The notes: a model not told the origin generated them from the sequence alone. Positions 50,150 through 59,867 are shown, counted from the first letter of the stretch. The stretch is 64,000 nucleotides of DNA from 55-13 sp037190145 (GCA_037190145.1 JBBCJU010000008.1:62001-126000), one strand, 5' to 3'. A program made the numbers and translations.

Positions 50150-51253
50150 CTACGCGACATCGTTGGCAAATTCGTGCGCAGACATTGTGGCTGGACGCTC
50201 TACCGATGTTTCGAGATAGATATGTTGGCCAGACTCACTAGAGTCTGTAAATGCATGCATTGCCTCCAAAACATGCAAAGCCAGGTCACCGTGAACTCTG
50301 TGTGGCCGATTTTCTTGGATTGCATGAGCCATATCCAGGATGCCAAGTCCACGGCTATTTTCTGCGAATCCATGATCGAAGGAAACAGGCTGCCATTCCG
50401 AATCGCCTCGGTCGCGAATTTGAACCGTGTCTCCAAATTGGTTTGGATCTCCTACGAGTAAAGACCCTTCTGTACCATGGATGATAAGCGGGGCCACATT
50501 GCCATGCCACACATCGAATGTCTGGACTACCATTCCAATGGCTCCAGATACAAACTCTACTGAACCTGTGATGTGGGTGGGAGTTTCCACTTCGATGAGG
50601 GTTCCGTTTTTGGGTTGGCTAGTGATGGTGCGGGTAGGGAAGGTGATTCGAGAAATACCGGCAACACGCTTGATGCCTCCCATCAAGTTAACCAAAGCGG
50701 TGAGGTAATAAGGCCCCATGTCCAGCATTGGTCCTCCTCCCCTATGATAGTAAAACTCAGGAGAAGGGTGCCAGCTTTCGTGCCCGTGGCACTGCATATG
50801 GGCTTCACAGGCAATGGGCTCGCCAATAACCCCATCATCAATAAGCTTTCGGCAAGTCTGGATGCCTGCACCGAGGAACGTATCGGGCGCACAGCCTACA
50901 CGAACGCCCTTTTCTCGAGCTTTCTCCACAAGTTGCTTACCATCGGCAAAGGCAATGGTAAGAGGTTTCTCATTGTAGACATGCTTTCCCGCTTCCACTG
51001 CGGCTAAGGCTACGCTGGCATGAGCGTTGGGAATAGTGAGGTTGAGTACCAGATCAACCTCCGGGTGTTGCAGTAAATCTTTCGTGGAAAGCGCGTGGGC
51101 GATGCCATGCTTAGCGGCTGTCTCCTTTGCTCTTTCCTCGTCAAGGTCGCTACACGCGATAACTTGAGTTGATTTGTACAGACCCAAGTTCTGCAGATAA
51201 ATTCCGCTGATGTTTCCGCAACCAACAATGCCAACGCGAAGAGGAAGAGCCAT
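50150..51253 (-). CDS. Gfo/Idh/MocA family oxidoreductase
   Basis: A 367-residue NAD(P)-dependent dehydrogenase. Rossmann start VGIVGCGNISGIYLQNL, then IACSDLDEERA, VYNEKPLTI (family EKP motif) and the substrate motif GPMLDMGPYYLTALV. It differs from the copy at 9446 in having the Asp-x-Gly-x-Tyr form. TACAAT seven bases before the ATG and no Shine-Dalgarno sequence suggest a leaderless mRNA. It lies between the M14 carboxypeptidase and the phosphoesterase, all on the minus strand, but gaps of 20 and 71 bases leave operon structure open. Confidence 0.88.
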   Translation of the reverse strand: MALPLRVGIVGCGNISGIYLQNLGLYKSTQVIACSDLDEERAKETAAKHGIAHALSTKDLLQHPEVDLVLNLTIPNAHASVALAAVEAGKHVYNEKPLTIAFADGKQLVEKAREKGVRVGCAPDTFLGAGIQTCRKLIDDGVIGEPIACEAHMQCHGHESWHPSPEFYYHRGGGPMLDMGPYYLTALVNLMGGIKRVAGISRITFPTRTITSQPKNGTLIEVETPTHITGSVEFVSGAIGMVVQTFDVWHGNVAPLIIHGTEGSLLVGDPNQFGDTVQIRDRGDSEWQPVSFDHGFAENSRGLGILDMAHAIQENRPHRVHGDLALHVLEAMHAFTDSSESGQHIYLETSVERPATMSAHEFANDVA

Positions 51254-51260
51254 TGCGCGG

Positions 51261-51266
51261 ATTGTA
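51261..51266 (-). promoter_or_regulatory. Putative -10 element of a leaderless start
   Basis: Minus-strand TACAAT ends seven bases before the ATG at 51253; the hexamer lies between the stop of the M14 gene and this start. Confidence 0.4.
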
Positions 51267-51273
51267 ATCAGTC

Positions 51274-52827
51274 TTAAGGGTCTACGGCTAGGGCTACGAT
51301 TCGAATATCGCCAAAAAGTTTGACGACAGGGAAATCCTTTGTTCTCGTCCAATCTTCACCCAAATAGCCCCAAGCGGCGGCGCCATCCAAGCTCTCTGGC
51401 TCTAGAAGGTCAAAAGCCAATATGCCCAACGGCTGTGCGGTTCTCACCAAGAAATCACCTTTGGGGGCTGACCATGCGCGATCGGCATACTTGCCTTCTA
51501 GTCGAACCATTCGTTGCCCTTGGAATGGAGATTTTCCGACTACGGCTTCAGATATACCAAATACGGAAGCTGTCCCTTTCCAGTCGCGGTCTATTCGCTC
51601 TACCTTAATCCCGTGCAGTTGTAGTAGTTCCACTACCGTTCTTGCCGATGCAGGTAACAGGTAGGCGGCTGGTAGCTTTGAGGTGCGGATAGGTTTGAAC
51701 CGATCAAAGACTCGCATCTTAACGGGCTCCCAATCGGTGATCGGTCCGGTTCGTTTAGCGGCGGATGCTTTCTCTAGAAGAACATTCTCCTCACCACGGT
51801 ACGCCATTTCATACCGAATCCCGAGATCAGGTGATTTGGAAGCGATATCAACCATGCGTGCGTCGGCTTGCCGCGTCATCTCGACTACTCGCTTCGATTG
51901 CCTTGCAAGTTCCACTAAACAAGTGTTTACAAACTGTTCAGTGGCTTTCACCCTTACTTCAAAGGGGCAGTTCACCATCGCTTCAGAAAGAATAGAAATG
52001 CGATTTCGGAGTCCTGCATAGTTGGTTACATAGCGACCTTCATAGCCAAACGTTTCCCAGACAGTCTTATCCTGACGCTTCACCGCGTTTCCATAGTCGA
52101 AAAGTCTGAGATCTGTTTTGAGCGCTTCGCGCCGAATCTTTGGTAAAAACTCATCCTGAGTGAATTTGCGAACCGTAGGGTCGGTGTTTGGGTGTAGAGA
52201 AGGTGAATAGGTCAGTTGGTAGCCATGCCTAGTCCCGTCCGTGGTGTGCAGGTCAAAAATGACATCTGGATCCCAAGAGTAAACATGCTTTAGCACAGCC
52301 TGCATTTCGGGTGATTTGGCCTTCATGCAATCTCTATTCAGGTCGAACCCTTGGCCGTTCGGTCGAACTCCTACCAACTCCGGTCCCTCTTGTCCGGGAC
52401 GGTTCTTTGCCTGAGGACCAAACTTTTCGTTTCCATCGGCGTTGTAAATGGGGGTGACCAGCAATATGACTTTGTCTAGAATCCCTTTAGGCTCTCGGCT
52501 GTAGTTGCGTAAGAGCGCCAGTGCTGCTTCCTTACCCTCTACCTCTCCGGCATGGATGTTGGCTTGAATATAGATGATTGGCTTTCCAGATGCCTTGGCT
52601 TGCCCGACTGAAGTCACTAGGGGTCGGGAGGCGATGACCAAAGGCATTTCACGTCCTTCGGTGGTTTTTCCCATTGATTTAACTGTGATCGGCGCACCCG
52701 CTGCTTGAAGCTCCTGCAAAAACCTCACAACGTCCGCATAAGTTGAAGTTTCCCGATACTGACTCGTCTCAGCCCGGGTAAGAGGCCACGGGTTTGCCAG
52801 AACGACGGCAATACTAGTCAAGAGCAT
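51274..52827 (-). CDS. M14-family zinc carboxypeptidase
   Basis: A 517-residue exported peptidase with a short signal (MLLTSIAVVLANPWPL). The catalytic domain (about 20-270) carries zinc ligands His and Glu in NIHAGEVEGKEA and His in IFDLHTTDG, with the substrate Arg region in FDLNRDCMK. Residues 300-517 are beta-rich and lack a known name. M14 proteins cut C-terminal residues or peptidoglycan peptides; the specificity pocket cannot be read here. TATGTT lies six bases before the ATG. Confidence 0.9.
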   Translation of the reverse strand: MLLTSIAVVLANPWPLTRAETSQYRETSTYADVVRFLQELQAAGAPITVKSMGKTTEGREMPLVIASRPLVTSVGQAKASGKPIIYIQANIHAGEVEGKEAALALLRNYSREPKGILDKVILLVTPIYNADGNEKFGPQAKNRPGQEGPELVGVRPNGQGFDLNRDCMKAKSPEMQAVLKHVYSWDPDVIFDLHTTDGTRHGYQLTYSPSLHPNTDPTVRKFTQDEFLPKIRREALKTDLRLFDYGNAVKRQDKTVWETFGYEGRYVTNYAGLRNRISILSEAMVNCPFEVRVKATEQFVNTCLVELARQSKRVVEMTRQADARMVDIASKSPDLGIRYEMAYRGEENVLLEKASAAKRTGPITDWEPVKMRVFDRFKPIRTSKLPAAYLLPASARTVVELLQLHGIKVERIDRDWKGTASVFGISEAVVGKSPFQGQRMVRLEGKYADRAWSAPKGDFLVRTAQPLGILAFDLLEPESLDGAAAWGYLGEDWTRTKDFPVVKLFGDIRIVALAVDP

Positions 52828-52833
52828 GCGTTG

Positions 52834-52839
52834 AACATA
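52834..52839 (-). promoter_or_regulatory. Putative -10 element of a leaderless start
   Basis: Minus-strand TATGTT ends six bases before the ATG at 52827. No clear -35 box. Confidence 0.4.
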
Positions 52840-52876
52840 CCTGCAGCGATGAAGTCGTTAGTTGAATTGGGGTGGG

Positions 52877-52882
52877 TATAAC
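52877..52882 (+). promoter_or_regulatory. Putative -10 element of a leaderless start
   Basis: TATAAC ends six bases before the ATG at 52889. No Shine-Dalgarno sequence. It ends in C rather than T. Confidence 0.35.
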
Positions 52883-52888
52883 CCATCG

Positions 52889-54187
52889 ATGGATCGCAAT
52901 AAAATAGTATTGGAGGCACTCAGTCTGCCATACGAGGCCGTTCGACGTAACCTGACTACTGCCATCCGACAAGCTGATCCCAGTCTAGAAGTTGTAGAGG
53001 TTCAAAACCTGTATGGCGAATGTTTCCGATTCGACGAAAAGGCCAACGCGACAATGGATGTGGTTGCTGGTTTTGATCAGGACTCCAGAATCCGGGTCTA
53101 TCAAGGCAAAGTTCACGGCGAACCTACCACGGCTTGGTGGTCTATGGATTGGCAAGGATCCACGATCGAGTTTCTCCAAATACACCTTACCGATGGAATG
53201 CACCGAAGTCCGTTTACCTTGGCAATTGGTAAATCAAAACAGGAAATCAACCATTTTTTGATCGCCCTAGAAGAGTTCAGTTCATCCATTGATGGGGCGG
53301 TGCTTGTGTTCCAAGACGGTTGTTGGAACTATAGCGAGGATCTGTTTGAGGATATCCAGAACTCAACCTTCGAAAACATCATTCTTCCGCCCGGCAAGGT
53401 TGAGCTAATTCGAGATGACATTGCTCAATGGATAGGTTCTCAAGAACTGTACGAGAGGCATGGGGTGCCCTGGAAGCGCGGCTTAATCCTTGTTGGCCCT
53501 CCCGGTAATGGCAAAACTCACATGATCAAAGCATTGATCAACCACTTTGAGCTAAATGCCTTGTATGTACGCGGGCTAACCTCGGAGTACGGCTCTGATT
53601 CACAGAACATTTCGAATGTATTTGCAAAGGCAAGAGCCTGCGCTCCCTGTATGCTTGTTTTTGAAGACCTGGATACTTTGGTGACACCAGAGAACCGTTC
53701 CCACTTCCTGAATGAGATGGATGGCTTCGCCAGGAACACCGGTATTTTGGCGATTGCTTCGGCCAATGACCCGGCAAGGTTGGACCCTGCCCTTGTGAAC
53801 CGTCCCAGTCGGTTTGATCGACGCTACTCTTTTGACCTTCCTGACGTCAGTGATCGTGCCAAGTACCTGGCATTCTTTACTTCGACTCTAGATGAGAGTC
53901 TCCGATTAACTGATGAAGAGGCTGACCTGGTGGGGCAACAAGCAGAAGGCTTCAGCTACGCCTATCTTAAGGAGTTAGTCTTGTCTAGCATGATGAGCTG
54001 GATATCTGGTGGTAAGACGAGTAGCTTCGCGGAAACAATGCGGCTGAATGTTGAGCCGTTGCTTTCCCAAATGGAAGTGGACGTAGAACCGACTCAATCA
54101 GTGACAGAAGAAGAGGGAGACGATCTAGACATGGGAGCAGTTCGTAAGCGAATGATGCGCCACTATCGTCGCATGAATCGCCGATAG
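52889..54187 (+). CDS. BCS1-like AAA ATPase
   Basis: A 432-residue protein with an unfamiliar N-terminal 180 residues and a classic AAA domain. Walker A GPPGNGKT starts at residue 203, Walker B is LVFEDLDTL, and the second region of homology reads ASANDPARLDPALVNRPSRFDRRY, with arginine fingers. It resembles stand-alone AAA proteins of the BCS1/CbbX-like type, but no transmembrane helix is seen. The C-terminal tail is acidic. It converges on the flotillin operon across a terminator; a functional tie to flotillins is possible but not shown. Confidence 0.87.
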   Translation: MDRNKIVLEALSLPYEAVRRNLTTAIRQADPSLEVVEVQNLYGECFRFDEKANATMDVVAGFDQDSRIRVYQGKVHGEPTTAWWSMDWQGSTIEFLQIHLTDGMHRSPFTLAIGKSKQEINHFLIALEEFSSSIDGAVLVFQDGCWNYSEDLFEDIQNSTFENIILPPGKVELIRDDIAQWIGSQELYERHGVPWKRGLILVGPPGNGKTHMIKALINHFELNALYVRGLTSEYGSDSQNISNVFAKARACAPCMLVFEDLDTLVTPENRSHFLNEMDGFARNTGILAIASANDPARLDPALVNRPSRFDRRYSFDLPDVSDRAKYLAFFTSTLDESLRLTDEEADLVGQQAEGFSYAYLKELVLSSMMSWISGGKTSSFAETMRLNVEPLLSQMEVDVEPTQSVTEEEGDDLDMGAVRKRMMRHYRRMNRR

Positions 54188-54215
54188 AAGTCTCTTAGTT
54201 CGCGAAAGAAAGTCA

Positions 54216-54250
54216 AAACCCGCTCTAGCTTTAGGACAAGAGCGGGTTTG
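54216..54250 (+). terminator. Rho-independent terminator
   Basis: An 11-bp perfect stem (AAACCCGCTCT / AGAGCGGGTTT) with 12-base loop after the AAA gene. The T-tract is short. Confidence 0.8.
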
Positions 54251-54289
54251 GCTATTTTCCAGCAACGATCAGATTCGTCCGGCGTGAGT

Positions 54290-55684
54290 CTATTGATTGT
54301 CCGGAATCACAACCTGTATGGGTGGCTTCTTAATCTTTTTGGGTGGCTCTGGTGGCTGGAATGTCGGTGCTGTAGAAGTGGCTTCTACGATCGGAGCAGC
54401 CACCACAGGAATTGGCGACTTTGTTTCAAGCCGGGTCTGAAGCTCTTTCTCAGGCTTTGAATTCGTTCCGCCTCCCAGCTTGTCAACAACATCAATACCA
54501 AAAACTTGCTTGATTTGCTCTAGGACCGGAATGGCCTTCGCGGCAAGGTTGCCGCTGCCAGATCGCGAGTCGATCATGGTGACCTTGTCAACCTGAGTTG
54601 GTGGGATAGTTGCCGTAAGCGCTTCAATGATGCCGCTGAGCTTTTGGGTAAGCAGTACTTCCCGAGCGCTTGGACCAGCTTGCTGATAAGTTTGAGCCAG
54701 TTTTACAAGCGCGTCCGCTCGGGCTCGGCCTTCTTCCATGATGGAGGCCGTGCTTGCCTTGGCTCGCTTTTCTGCAGCTTCTGCTTCAGCTCTAGCCGGT
54801 ACAACAACGTCTGCCTCGAGCTTGCTTCGAACTTGCTCCAATCGTGCTTTCTGAACCTCAAGTTCTGCGCGAGCCTGCGCAACGGCTGCCGTAACCTGAG
54901 CCTTTTCTTCCGCAACCAATGCATCTCGACGCGTCAGGGTCTCTGTAAGTCGTCGCTGCATTTCGGCTTTAGCGATGTTGGTATCCGCTTGAAGTTGAGC
55001 CTTTCGCTGCCTTTCCAAGTTTTCTGCCGCCTGAATCTCAGAGTCAGCATGGGCAATAGCTTCCGCAATTCTCGCCTTCGAGATAACTTCAGCGTTTCGA
55101 CGTCGCCCCAGAGAGTCTAGGTATTTCACATCGTCCTGGACATTTTGGATTTTCATCGTATCCACGACTAGCCCGAGAGCAGTCATGTCTTGCTCCACTT
55201 CGTGAACAAGGCGCTCCGCAAACATGAGCTTGTCTTCATTGACCTGCTCTGGCGTCATGGTTGCCAAGATGCCGCGTAACGAACCTTCTAACGTGGCTTT
55301 GGCGATCTGCATGATCTCTTGGCGATTCTTACCGAGGAATCTCTCGATAGCGTTGTTGATCAAAGGCTCATGCCCCGCGATCTTAACGTTTGCTACCCCC
55401 TGAACAGTAAGGGGAATTCCGCCTTTGGAGTAAGCATTTACGGCCTGGATATCAATCGCCATGTTGGTCAGGTCCATTCGGTCGACCCTTTCCAGAAGAG
55501 GCCATCGGAATCCGCGTCCGCCTTTAATTAAGCGGTAGCCATAACTGCGACCACTCTCCATGCGACGACTACCGGAGAAGATCAACACCTCATTGGGCGC
55601 ACAAATATAAATAAGGCCTTTAATTGATGCTACGAAAAGGAGGATGATTAGTCCAATGACGGCGGGAATGATAAGATAAATCAT
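54290..55684 (-). CDS. Flotillin-like SPFH protein (second of pair)
   Basis: A 464-residue SPFH/band-7 protein with an N-terminal membrane helix (1-26). The SPFH domain (30-200) starts ICAPNEVLIFSGSRR; a long helical flotillin region follows (200-330, with many EA/AEKRAKA repeats), and the tail is proline-rich (PPEPPKKIKKPP). Flotillins organise membrane microdomains. It overlaps the first flotillin gene by four bases and shares about 40% of visible positions with it, so the pair arose by duplication. Confidence 0.92.
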   Translation of the reverse strand: MIYLIIPAVIGLIILLFVASIKGLIYICAPNEVLIFSGSRRMESGRSYGYRLIKGGRGFRWPLLERVDRMDLTNMAIDIQAVNAYSKGGIPLTVQGVANVKIAGHEPLINNAIERFLGKNRQEIMQIAKATLEGSLRGILATMTPEQVNEDKLMFAERLVHEVEQDMTALGLVVDTMKIQNVQDDVKYLDSLGRRRNAEVISKARIAEAIAHADSEIQAAENLERQRKAQLQADTNIAKAEMQRRLTETLTRRDALVAEEKAQVTAAVAQARAELEVQKARLEQVRSKLEADVVVPARAEAEAAEKRAKASTASIMEEGRARADALVKLAQTYQQAGPSAREVLLTQKLSGIIEALTATIPPTQVDKVTMIDSRSGSGNLAAKAIPVLEQIKQVFGIDVVDKLGGGTNSKPEKELQTRLETKSPIPVVAAPIVEATSTAPTFQPPEPPKKIKKPPIQVVIPDNQ

Positions 55685-56997
55685 GCCTGTGGCACCTCCG
55701 TATTCTCAGTGATGTTCTCGCTCGTCTTGCCTGAAATCGCTTTCTGGATATCAATTCCCGTTGATTGCGTTACAGAATCAAAAATAGATGAGAGCATTGC
55801 GGGATAGCTGGATACATAGCTCGATAGAACCTTTCCGTCGCCTCCATCAATCATGCTCAAGTTGCTAACTTTCACCTTTGCGACACCGGTAGCAGCGCTT
55901 GCAAGGATCTTTTCAAAGTCCTCGATGAGATAGATGGTTAATGCACTATCGCCCGCATCTCGCCATGCCGTACTCATCATCTCCAGGGCTTGGGAAGTAG
56001 CGACACCGCTTTCGCGCAAAATGGCGGCATCCCCTTTAGCTTTGTATTGCTGAGCTCTTTGGGCAGCATCCGCGGGAAGAATTTGGTCGGACTGTAAACG
56101 AATCGTTTCTAGTTCGGTTCGCACGATCTGCAACTCTTGTTCTGCCTTGGCACGGGCTTCCCTGGCCGCAGCTAATGTACGCTCTTCTTCGGCGCGAACT
56201 TGTGCATCCAAGTCGGCTTGAATAGTTCTTAACTCGTTGACCATCTTGGAGACGTTTGCATCTACGCTTGCCTTTAGAACATTTGAACGACCTCTGTTTT
56301 CGGCTTCTGCCAACTCAGCCTCACGAGTGGCGTTACTCTCTGCGATCTCCGCATCCCGGATGACGTTCGCAATTGCCTCGCGTCCGATTGAATCCAAGTA
56401 CTGCTTGTCATCGCTGACATGCTGAATCTTGAAAGTATCCAGGTGAATTCCCAGTTTGTGAAGGTCCATTTCACTTTCGGAGGAAAGCTCATCGGCAAAC
56501 TTCAGGCGGTCTTCATTGATCTCTTCAGGCGTTAGCTTGGCAAGCACGCCTCTAAGGTGGCCCTCAAGTGTCTCCTTGGCAACTCGACGAATTTCATTTT
56601 CATCTCGACCTAAGAATCTCTCTATGGCGTTGCCGATGACTTCATCGTCGCTGCTGATCTTGACGTTTGCAATCGCATCGACATTGAGAGGGATACCTCC
56701 TTTTGAGTAAGCACCCCGGATGGCAATGGGAACTTCCAGGGTGTTGATGCTCATCCTGGCCACCGTCTCAAAGAAGGGAATACGCACCCCACGCCCACCA
56801 ATAACAGTTCTAAAACCACGCGTACTACCATCTGATAACCGGCGAGTGCGGCCAGAAAAAATCAAAACTTCGTTTGGGGGCGAAATTTGCAACATGCTTT
56901 TAAAAAAAGCTACTAAAGCTAGAAACGCAATGAGAATTGCGCCCGCCAGAAAGGCTCCATTCTTTAACAGTTCAGGGGTTATTGGGTTTGGTTCCAT
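55681..56997 (-). CDS. Flotillin-like SPFH protein (first of pair)
   Basis: A 438-residue SPFH protein: N-terminal helix (12-35, GAFLAGAILIAFLALVAFF), SPFH domain (ISPPNEVLIFSGRTRR, GGRGVRIPFFETVARM), and a coiled-coil flotillin half with repeated EAREE/AKAEQEL. The end differs from its paralogue, lacking the proline-rich tail. It starts directly after the NfeD gene without spacing. Confidence 0.92.
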   Translation of the reverse strand: MEPNPITPELLKNGAFLAGAILIAFLALVAFFKSMLQISPPNEVLIFSGRTRRLSDGSTRGFRTVIGGRGVRIPFFETVARMSINTLEVPIAIRGAYSKGGIPLNVDAIANVKISSDDEVIGNAIERFLGRDENEIRRVAKETLEGHLRGVLAKLTPEEINEDRLKFADELSSESEMDLHKLGIHLDTFKIQHVSDDKQYLDSIGREAIANVIRDAEIAESNATREAELAEAENRGRSNVLKASVDANVSKMVNELRTIQADLDAQVRAEEERTLAAAREARAKAEQELQIVRTELETIRLQSDQILPADAAQRAQQYKAKGDAAILRESGVATSQALEMMSTAWRDAGDSALTIYLIEDFEKILASAATGVAKVKVSNLSMIDGGDGKVLSSYVSSYPAMLSSIFDSVTQSTGIDIQKAISGKTSENITENTEVPQA

Positions 56998-57567
56998 TTA
57001 GCTTGTCCTTTGGGGCAGTACCTCTTCATCAAATATGGTTTGCGTGAGCACTACTTGGGCTCTCCCGTTTTCCATCGCAACTACAACCACCTTCGAGCCC
57101 GGCTCAATGGGAGTCTCATGGTCGGCAATTGCTAAGAAATCGATAATGTCTCCCTTCACGGAGCAACGTATGCGTCCTGGGCTGTTTCCGCGAATAGTCA
57201 CGAGAACCGTGGCTTCCTTTCCCAAGACATCCTTGTCCTTTGCGCTCGTCGTCGTTTCAGATCGACGAAGTAATCGCATCATGTAGGAAATCATAAGCCC
57301 ACACACCAGCCCAACTCCTGCGGCAAGGATTCCAGTGAGGAGGGCGGGAGTTTTGGTGAGCAGGCTAATCAGTAAACCCGTTGATCCGAATCCTGCAAAA
57401 AAGTAGGTGTAGAATCTCAGGCTGAAAAACGGCAACCACACGTCCGCAGACCCTTCAATGCTTAAATCATGATCAGTATCCGTGTCGTGGTCATGGTCAG
57501 CCCCAAAGACGCTCAGGAGGATAAGAACCCCGGCGACTATGGTGGATACGATATAAATCAATAACAT
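56998..57567 (-). CDS. NfeD-like membrane protein
   Basis: A 189-residue protein with an N-terminal helix (1-22), a His/Asp-rich loop (GADHDHDTDTDHDLS) and two more helices (about 55-105). A C-terminal OB-fold (115-185, KEATVLVTIRGNSPGRIRCSV and PGSKVVVVAMENGRAQVV) follows. Short NfeD partners of flotillins have just this layout. It is the first gene of the NfeD-flotillin-flotillin unit. The His/Asp loop could bind a metal ion and is unusual for the family. Confidence 0.87.
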   Translation of the reverse strand: MLLIYIVSTIVAGVLILLSVFGADHDHDTDTDHDLSIEGSADVWLPFFSLRFYTYFFAGFGSTGLLISLLTKTPALLTGILAAGVGLVCGLMISYMMRLLRRSETTTSAKDKDVLGKEATVLVTIRGNSPGRIRCSVKGDIIDFLAIADHETPIEPGSKVVVVAMENGRAQVVLTQTIFDEEVLPQRTS

Positions 57568-57643
57568 CGATTTTTCAAGGCTACCTGCTTAGAAAGATTT
57601 ACGGTCGCTCTTTAGGTTAGGTTGCAGATATCCTTTAGCGAGT

Positions 57644-57961
57644 GTGGTTTTTCTAGAGCGGTTTCAAAAGTGGCGTAAAAGCAAGCAGGAGCTTTTTCAG
57701 AGAATCGAGAAGTTGGAGCTTGACAACGCCAACCTGAGGTCCAAAAACCATCAGCTACAGCATGCTAAAGAACTTGCGGAACGCCAAGCCGACGAACGTA
57801 GAAGAGAAAAAGAAGCTCTTCGAGCAAGGTTAGCAGAGCAGAAAAAACACAATGATTCGGTTGTCCTTGTTTCCGAACAGCTAAAGGCCAAGGTCACGGA
57901 GTTACGTGCGGAGAATGATCTTCTTCTGCAGAAGAAAAGTCAGGTTCCCGAGAATCTGTGA
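57644..57961 (+). CDS. Small coiled-coil protein
   Basis: A 105-residue protein with GTG start. It is almost fully one coiled coil with clear heptads (QRIEKLELDNANLRSKN, then RREKEALRARLAEQ and LKAKVTELRAENDLLLQ). It is divergent from the NfeD gene. No family is recognised; the lack of a Shine-Dalgarno sequence makes the start uncertain. It precedes tRNA-Ile by 122 bases. Confidence 0.5.
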   Translation: MVFLERFQKWRKSKQELFQRIEKLELDNANLRSKNHQLQHAKELAERQADERRREKEALRARLAEQKKHNDSVVLVSEQLKAKVTELRAENDLLLQKKSQVPENL

Positions 57962-58083
57962 TAGGTCCCCGGTTGCGAAAACCATAATGGACGGGTATCA
58001 TTCCCAAGCTTCGAACGTACAACTTGGTTTTCAAGAGCCTCCTTCCTGGGAAGCTCGCTCCCGAGTTAGAAGCTTAATGGTAC

Positions 58084-58160
<77 letters not shown>

Positions 58161-58240
58161 AGGTTTTTCCTTGACCTCCTCAATTTGTGCTTTCATTTGA
58201 TGCCAAGCGTTATCGCCTTTCCTGACCTGTGATGACCCGT

Positions 58241-58281
58241 AAAAACAAAAACGTGGCGTCACAACACTTTGTGACGCCACG
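58241..58281 (-). terminator. Rho-independent terminator of lpdA
   Basis: A perfect 13-bp stem (58252-58264 / 58269-58281) with a 4-base loop. A run of A on its left becomes the T-tract for the minus strand, 20 bases after the lpdA stop. Confidence 0.93.
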
Positions 58282-58300
58282 ATTTCCCCAAGGACTGGGA

Positions 58301-59722
58301 TTACATTTTGTGAATTGCGTGTCCTACTGCATCTTCATATGCTTCCAACATCGCTTCGGCAAGAGTTGGGTGAGCATGCATGGTCTCGGCCATGAAATCG
58401 GCAGTGGCTTCTAGGCGTAGAGCGGCTACGGCAGCGGCAATCAAGTCGGTGACGTGCGGGCCGATCATGTGGACGCCTAGGACTTCACCGTACTTTCGCT
58501 CAGCAACGACCTTGACGAATCCATCTTGCTCTCCGATAGCCATAGCTTTGCCAAAGATTCGGAAATTGGCTTTGCCAACAACCACGTCATAGCCCTTGGC
58601 CTCGGCTTCACCTTGCGTCAAACCAACGGATGAGGCTTCTGGAACGGTGTAGACGCAGTTGGGGACCGCCTTGAAGTCCATCTTGTTCTTTTCACCCAGA
58701 ACCGCGTTAGAGGCGGCAATCGTGCCTTCCGTAGAGGCTACATGTGCGAGTTGAATGAATCCGCGAACATCGCCGATAGCCCAAATGTTGGGGACATGGG
58801 TCGCGAGGGTGTCATCCACTACTTCGACGCCCCGCTTGTGGAGCTTAACGCCAATCTTCTCCAGGTTCATGTTGTCGGTGTTTGCCTTGCGACCAACTCC
58901 TAGGAGGATAACTTCGACTTCAATGGTCTCCGTTTCAACGCCCTTCTTTAGGTGGCACTTCCAACCGCCCTTGGTCTTCTCAACTTTCTCGACTGTGGCT
59001 CCGGTCTTTACCTTCACGCCTTGTCGACCGAGTTGCTTGCCGAGTTCTGTTCCCAGGTCAGCATCCATCATTGGGATGAGCGTTGGCATCATTTCGACCA
59101 AAGTTGTATCTGTGCCGAGGCCATTGAACACGTAGGAGAATTCAACACCGACGGCTCCACCACCTAGGATGAGCATCGACTTGGGAGCGGCACCCTGGTG
59201 AGTTGTCACATCGTCTGAGGTCCAGACTCCATCTTCCTTCCCACCCTTTAATCCGGGAACGGGAATGTGGATGACGGAAGAGCCCATAGCGAGAATGAAG
59301 TTTTTCGCCTTGATCGTCTCTTTCTTGCCATCTTTCTCAACGGTAATGGTGTTCTTATCAACGAAGGATGCAAACCCGTCTGCGTGTCGAATGCCGTTCT
59401 TCTTGAAGAGCATGCCAATGCCACCGCGTTGTGCGGTGACAATCTTGTCTCGACGCTTATTGAAGATGTCCATGTCCATGGTGACATCGCCAACTCCTGT
59501 TACACCCAAGTCCTTCGCATGCTTTACATGGTTTAGGCGCTCTACCTGAGCAATCATTGCCTTACTTGGGATACAGCCGACGTTGAGACAGGTTCCGCCG
59601 AGGTATTGCTTCTCGACGCAGATAACCTTTGCTCCCAATTGAGCGGCTCTAATAGCGGCTACATATCCGCCAGGTCCAGATCCAATGACTACGACGTCCG
59701 CATCGAAATTTTCATTTGCCAT
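58301..59722 (-). CDS. lpdA: Dihydrolipoyl dehydrogenase
   Basis: A 473-residue flavoprotein, the E3 subunit of 2-oxoacid dehydrogenase and glycine-cleavage complexes. It shows the FAD motif VVIGSGPGGYVAAIRAA, the redox disulfide Cys45-x4-Cys50 in GGTCLNVGCIPSK, NAD motif LILGGGAVGVEFSYV, IGDVRG and the C-terminal catalytic His-Glu in HAHPTLAEAMLEA. The frame stays open 42 codons upstream to an ATG at 59848; I choose 59722 because it starts the family N-terminus. No E1/E2 genes are adjacent. Confidence 0.95.
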   Translation of the reverse strand: MANENFDADVVVIGSGPGGYVAAIRAAQLGAKVICVEKQYLGGTCLNVGCIPSKAMIAQVERLNHVKHAKDLGVTGVGDVTMDMDIFNKRRDKIVTAQRGGIGMLFKKNGIRHADGFASFVDKNTITVEKDGKKETIKAKNFILAMGSSVIHIPVPGLKGGKEDGVWTSDDVTTHQGAAPKSMLILGGGAVGVEFSYVFNGLGTDTTLVEMMPTLIPMMDADLGTELGKQLGRQGVKVKTGATVEKVEKTKGGWKCHLKKGVETETIEVEVILLGVGRKANTDNMNLEKIGVKLHKRGVEVVDDTLATHVPNIWAIGDVRGFIQLAHVASTEGTIAASNAVLGEKNKMDFKAVPNCVYTVPEASSVGLTQGEAEAKGYDVVVGKANFRIFGKAMAIGEQDGFVKVVAERKYGEVLGVHMIGPHVTDLIAAAVAALRLEATADFMAETMHAHPTLAEAMLEAYEDAVGHAIHKM

Positions 59723-59867
59723 GAGTTGTTCTTGTTCCTCGGGTTTGGTAATCCCAGAAATCTCTTCAATTAGAGATTGAAGCGCATGGGATGCGGCCAC
59801 TGCCGGACCATTGGTCGGGGTGAGGTCAATATTGCCGCTATCGGTCATCTGGGTTCAACTGGCACTA

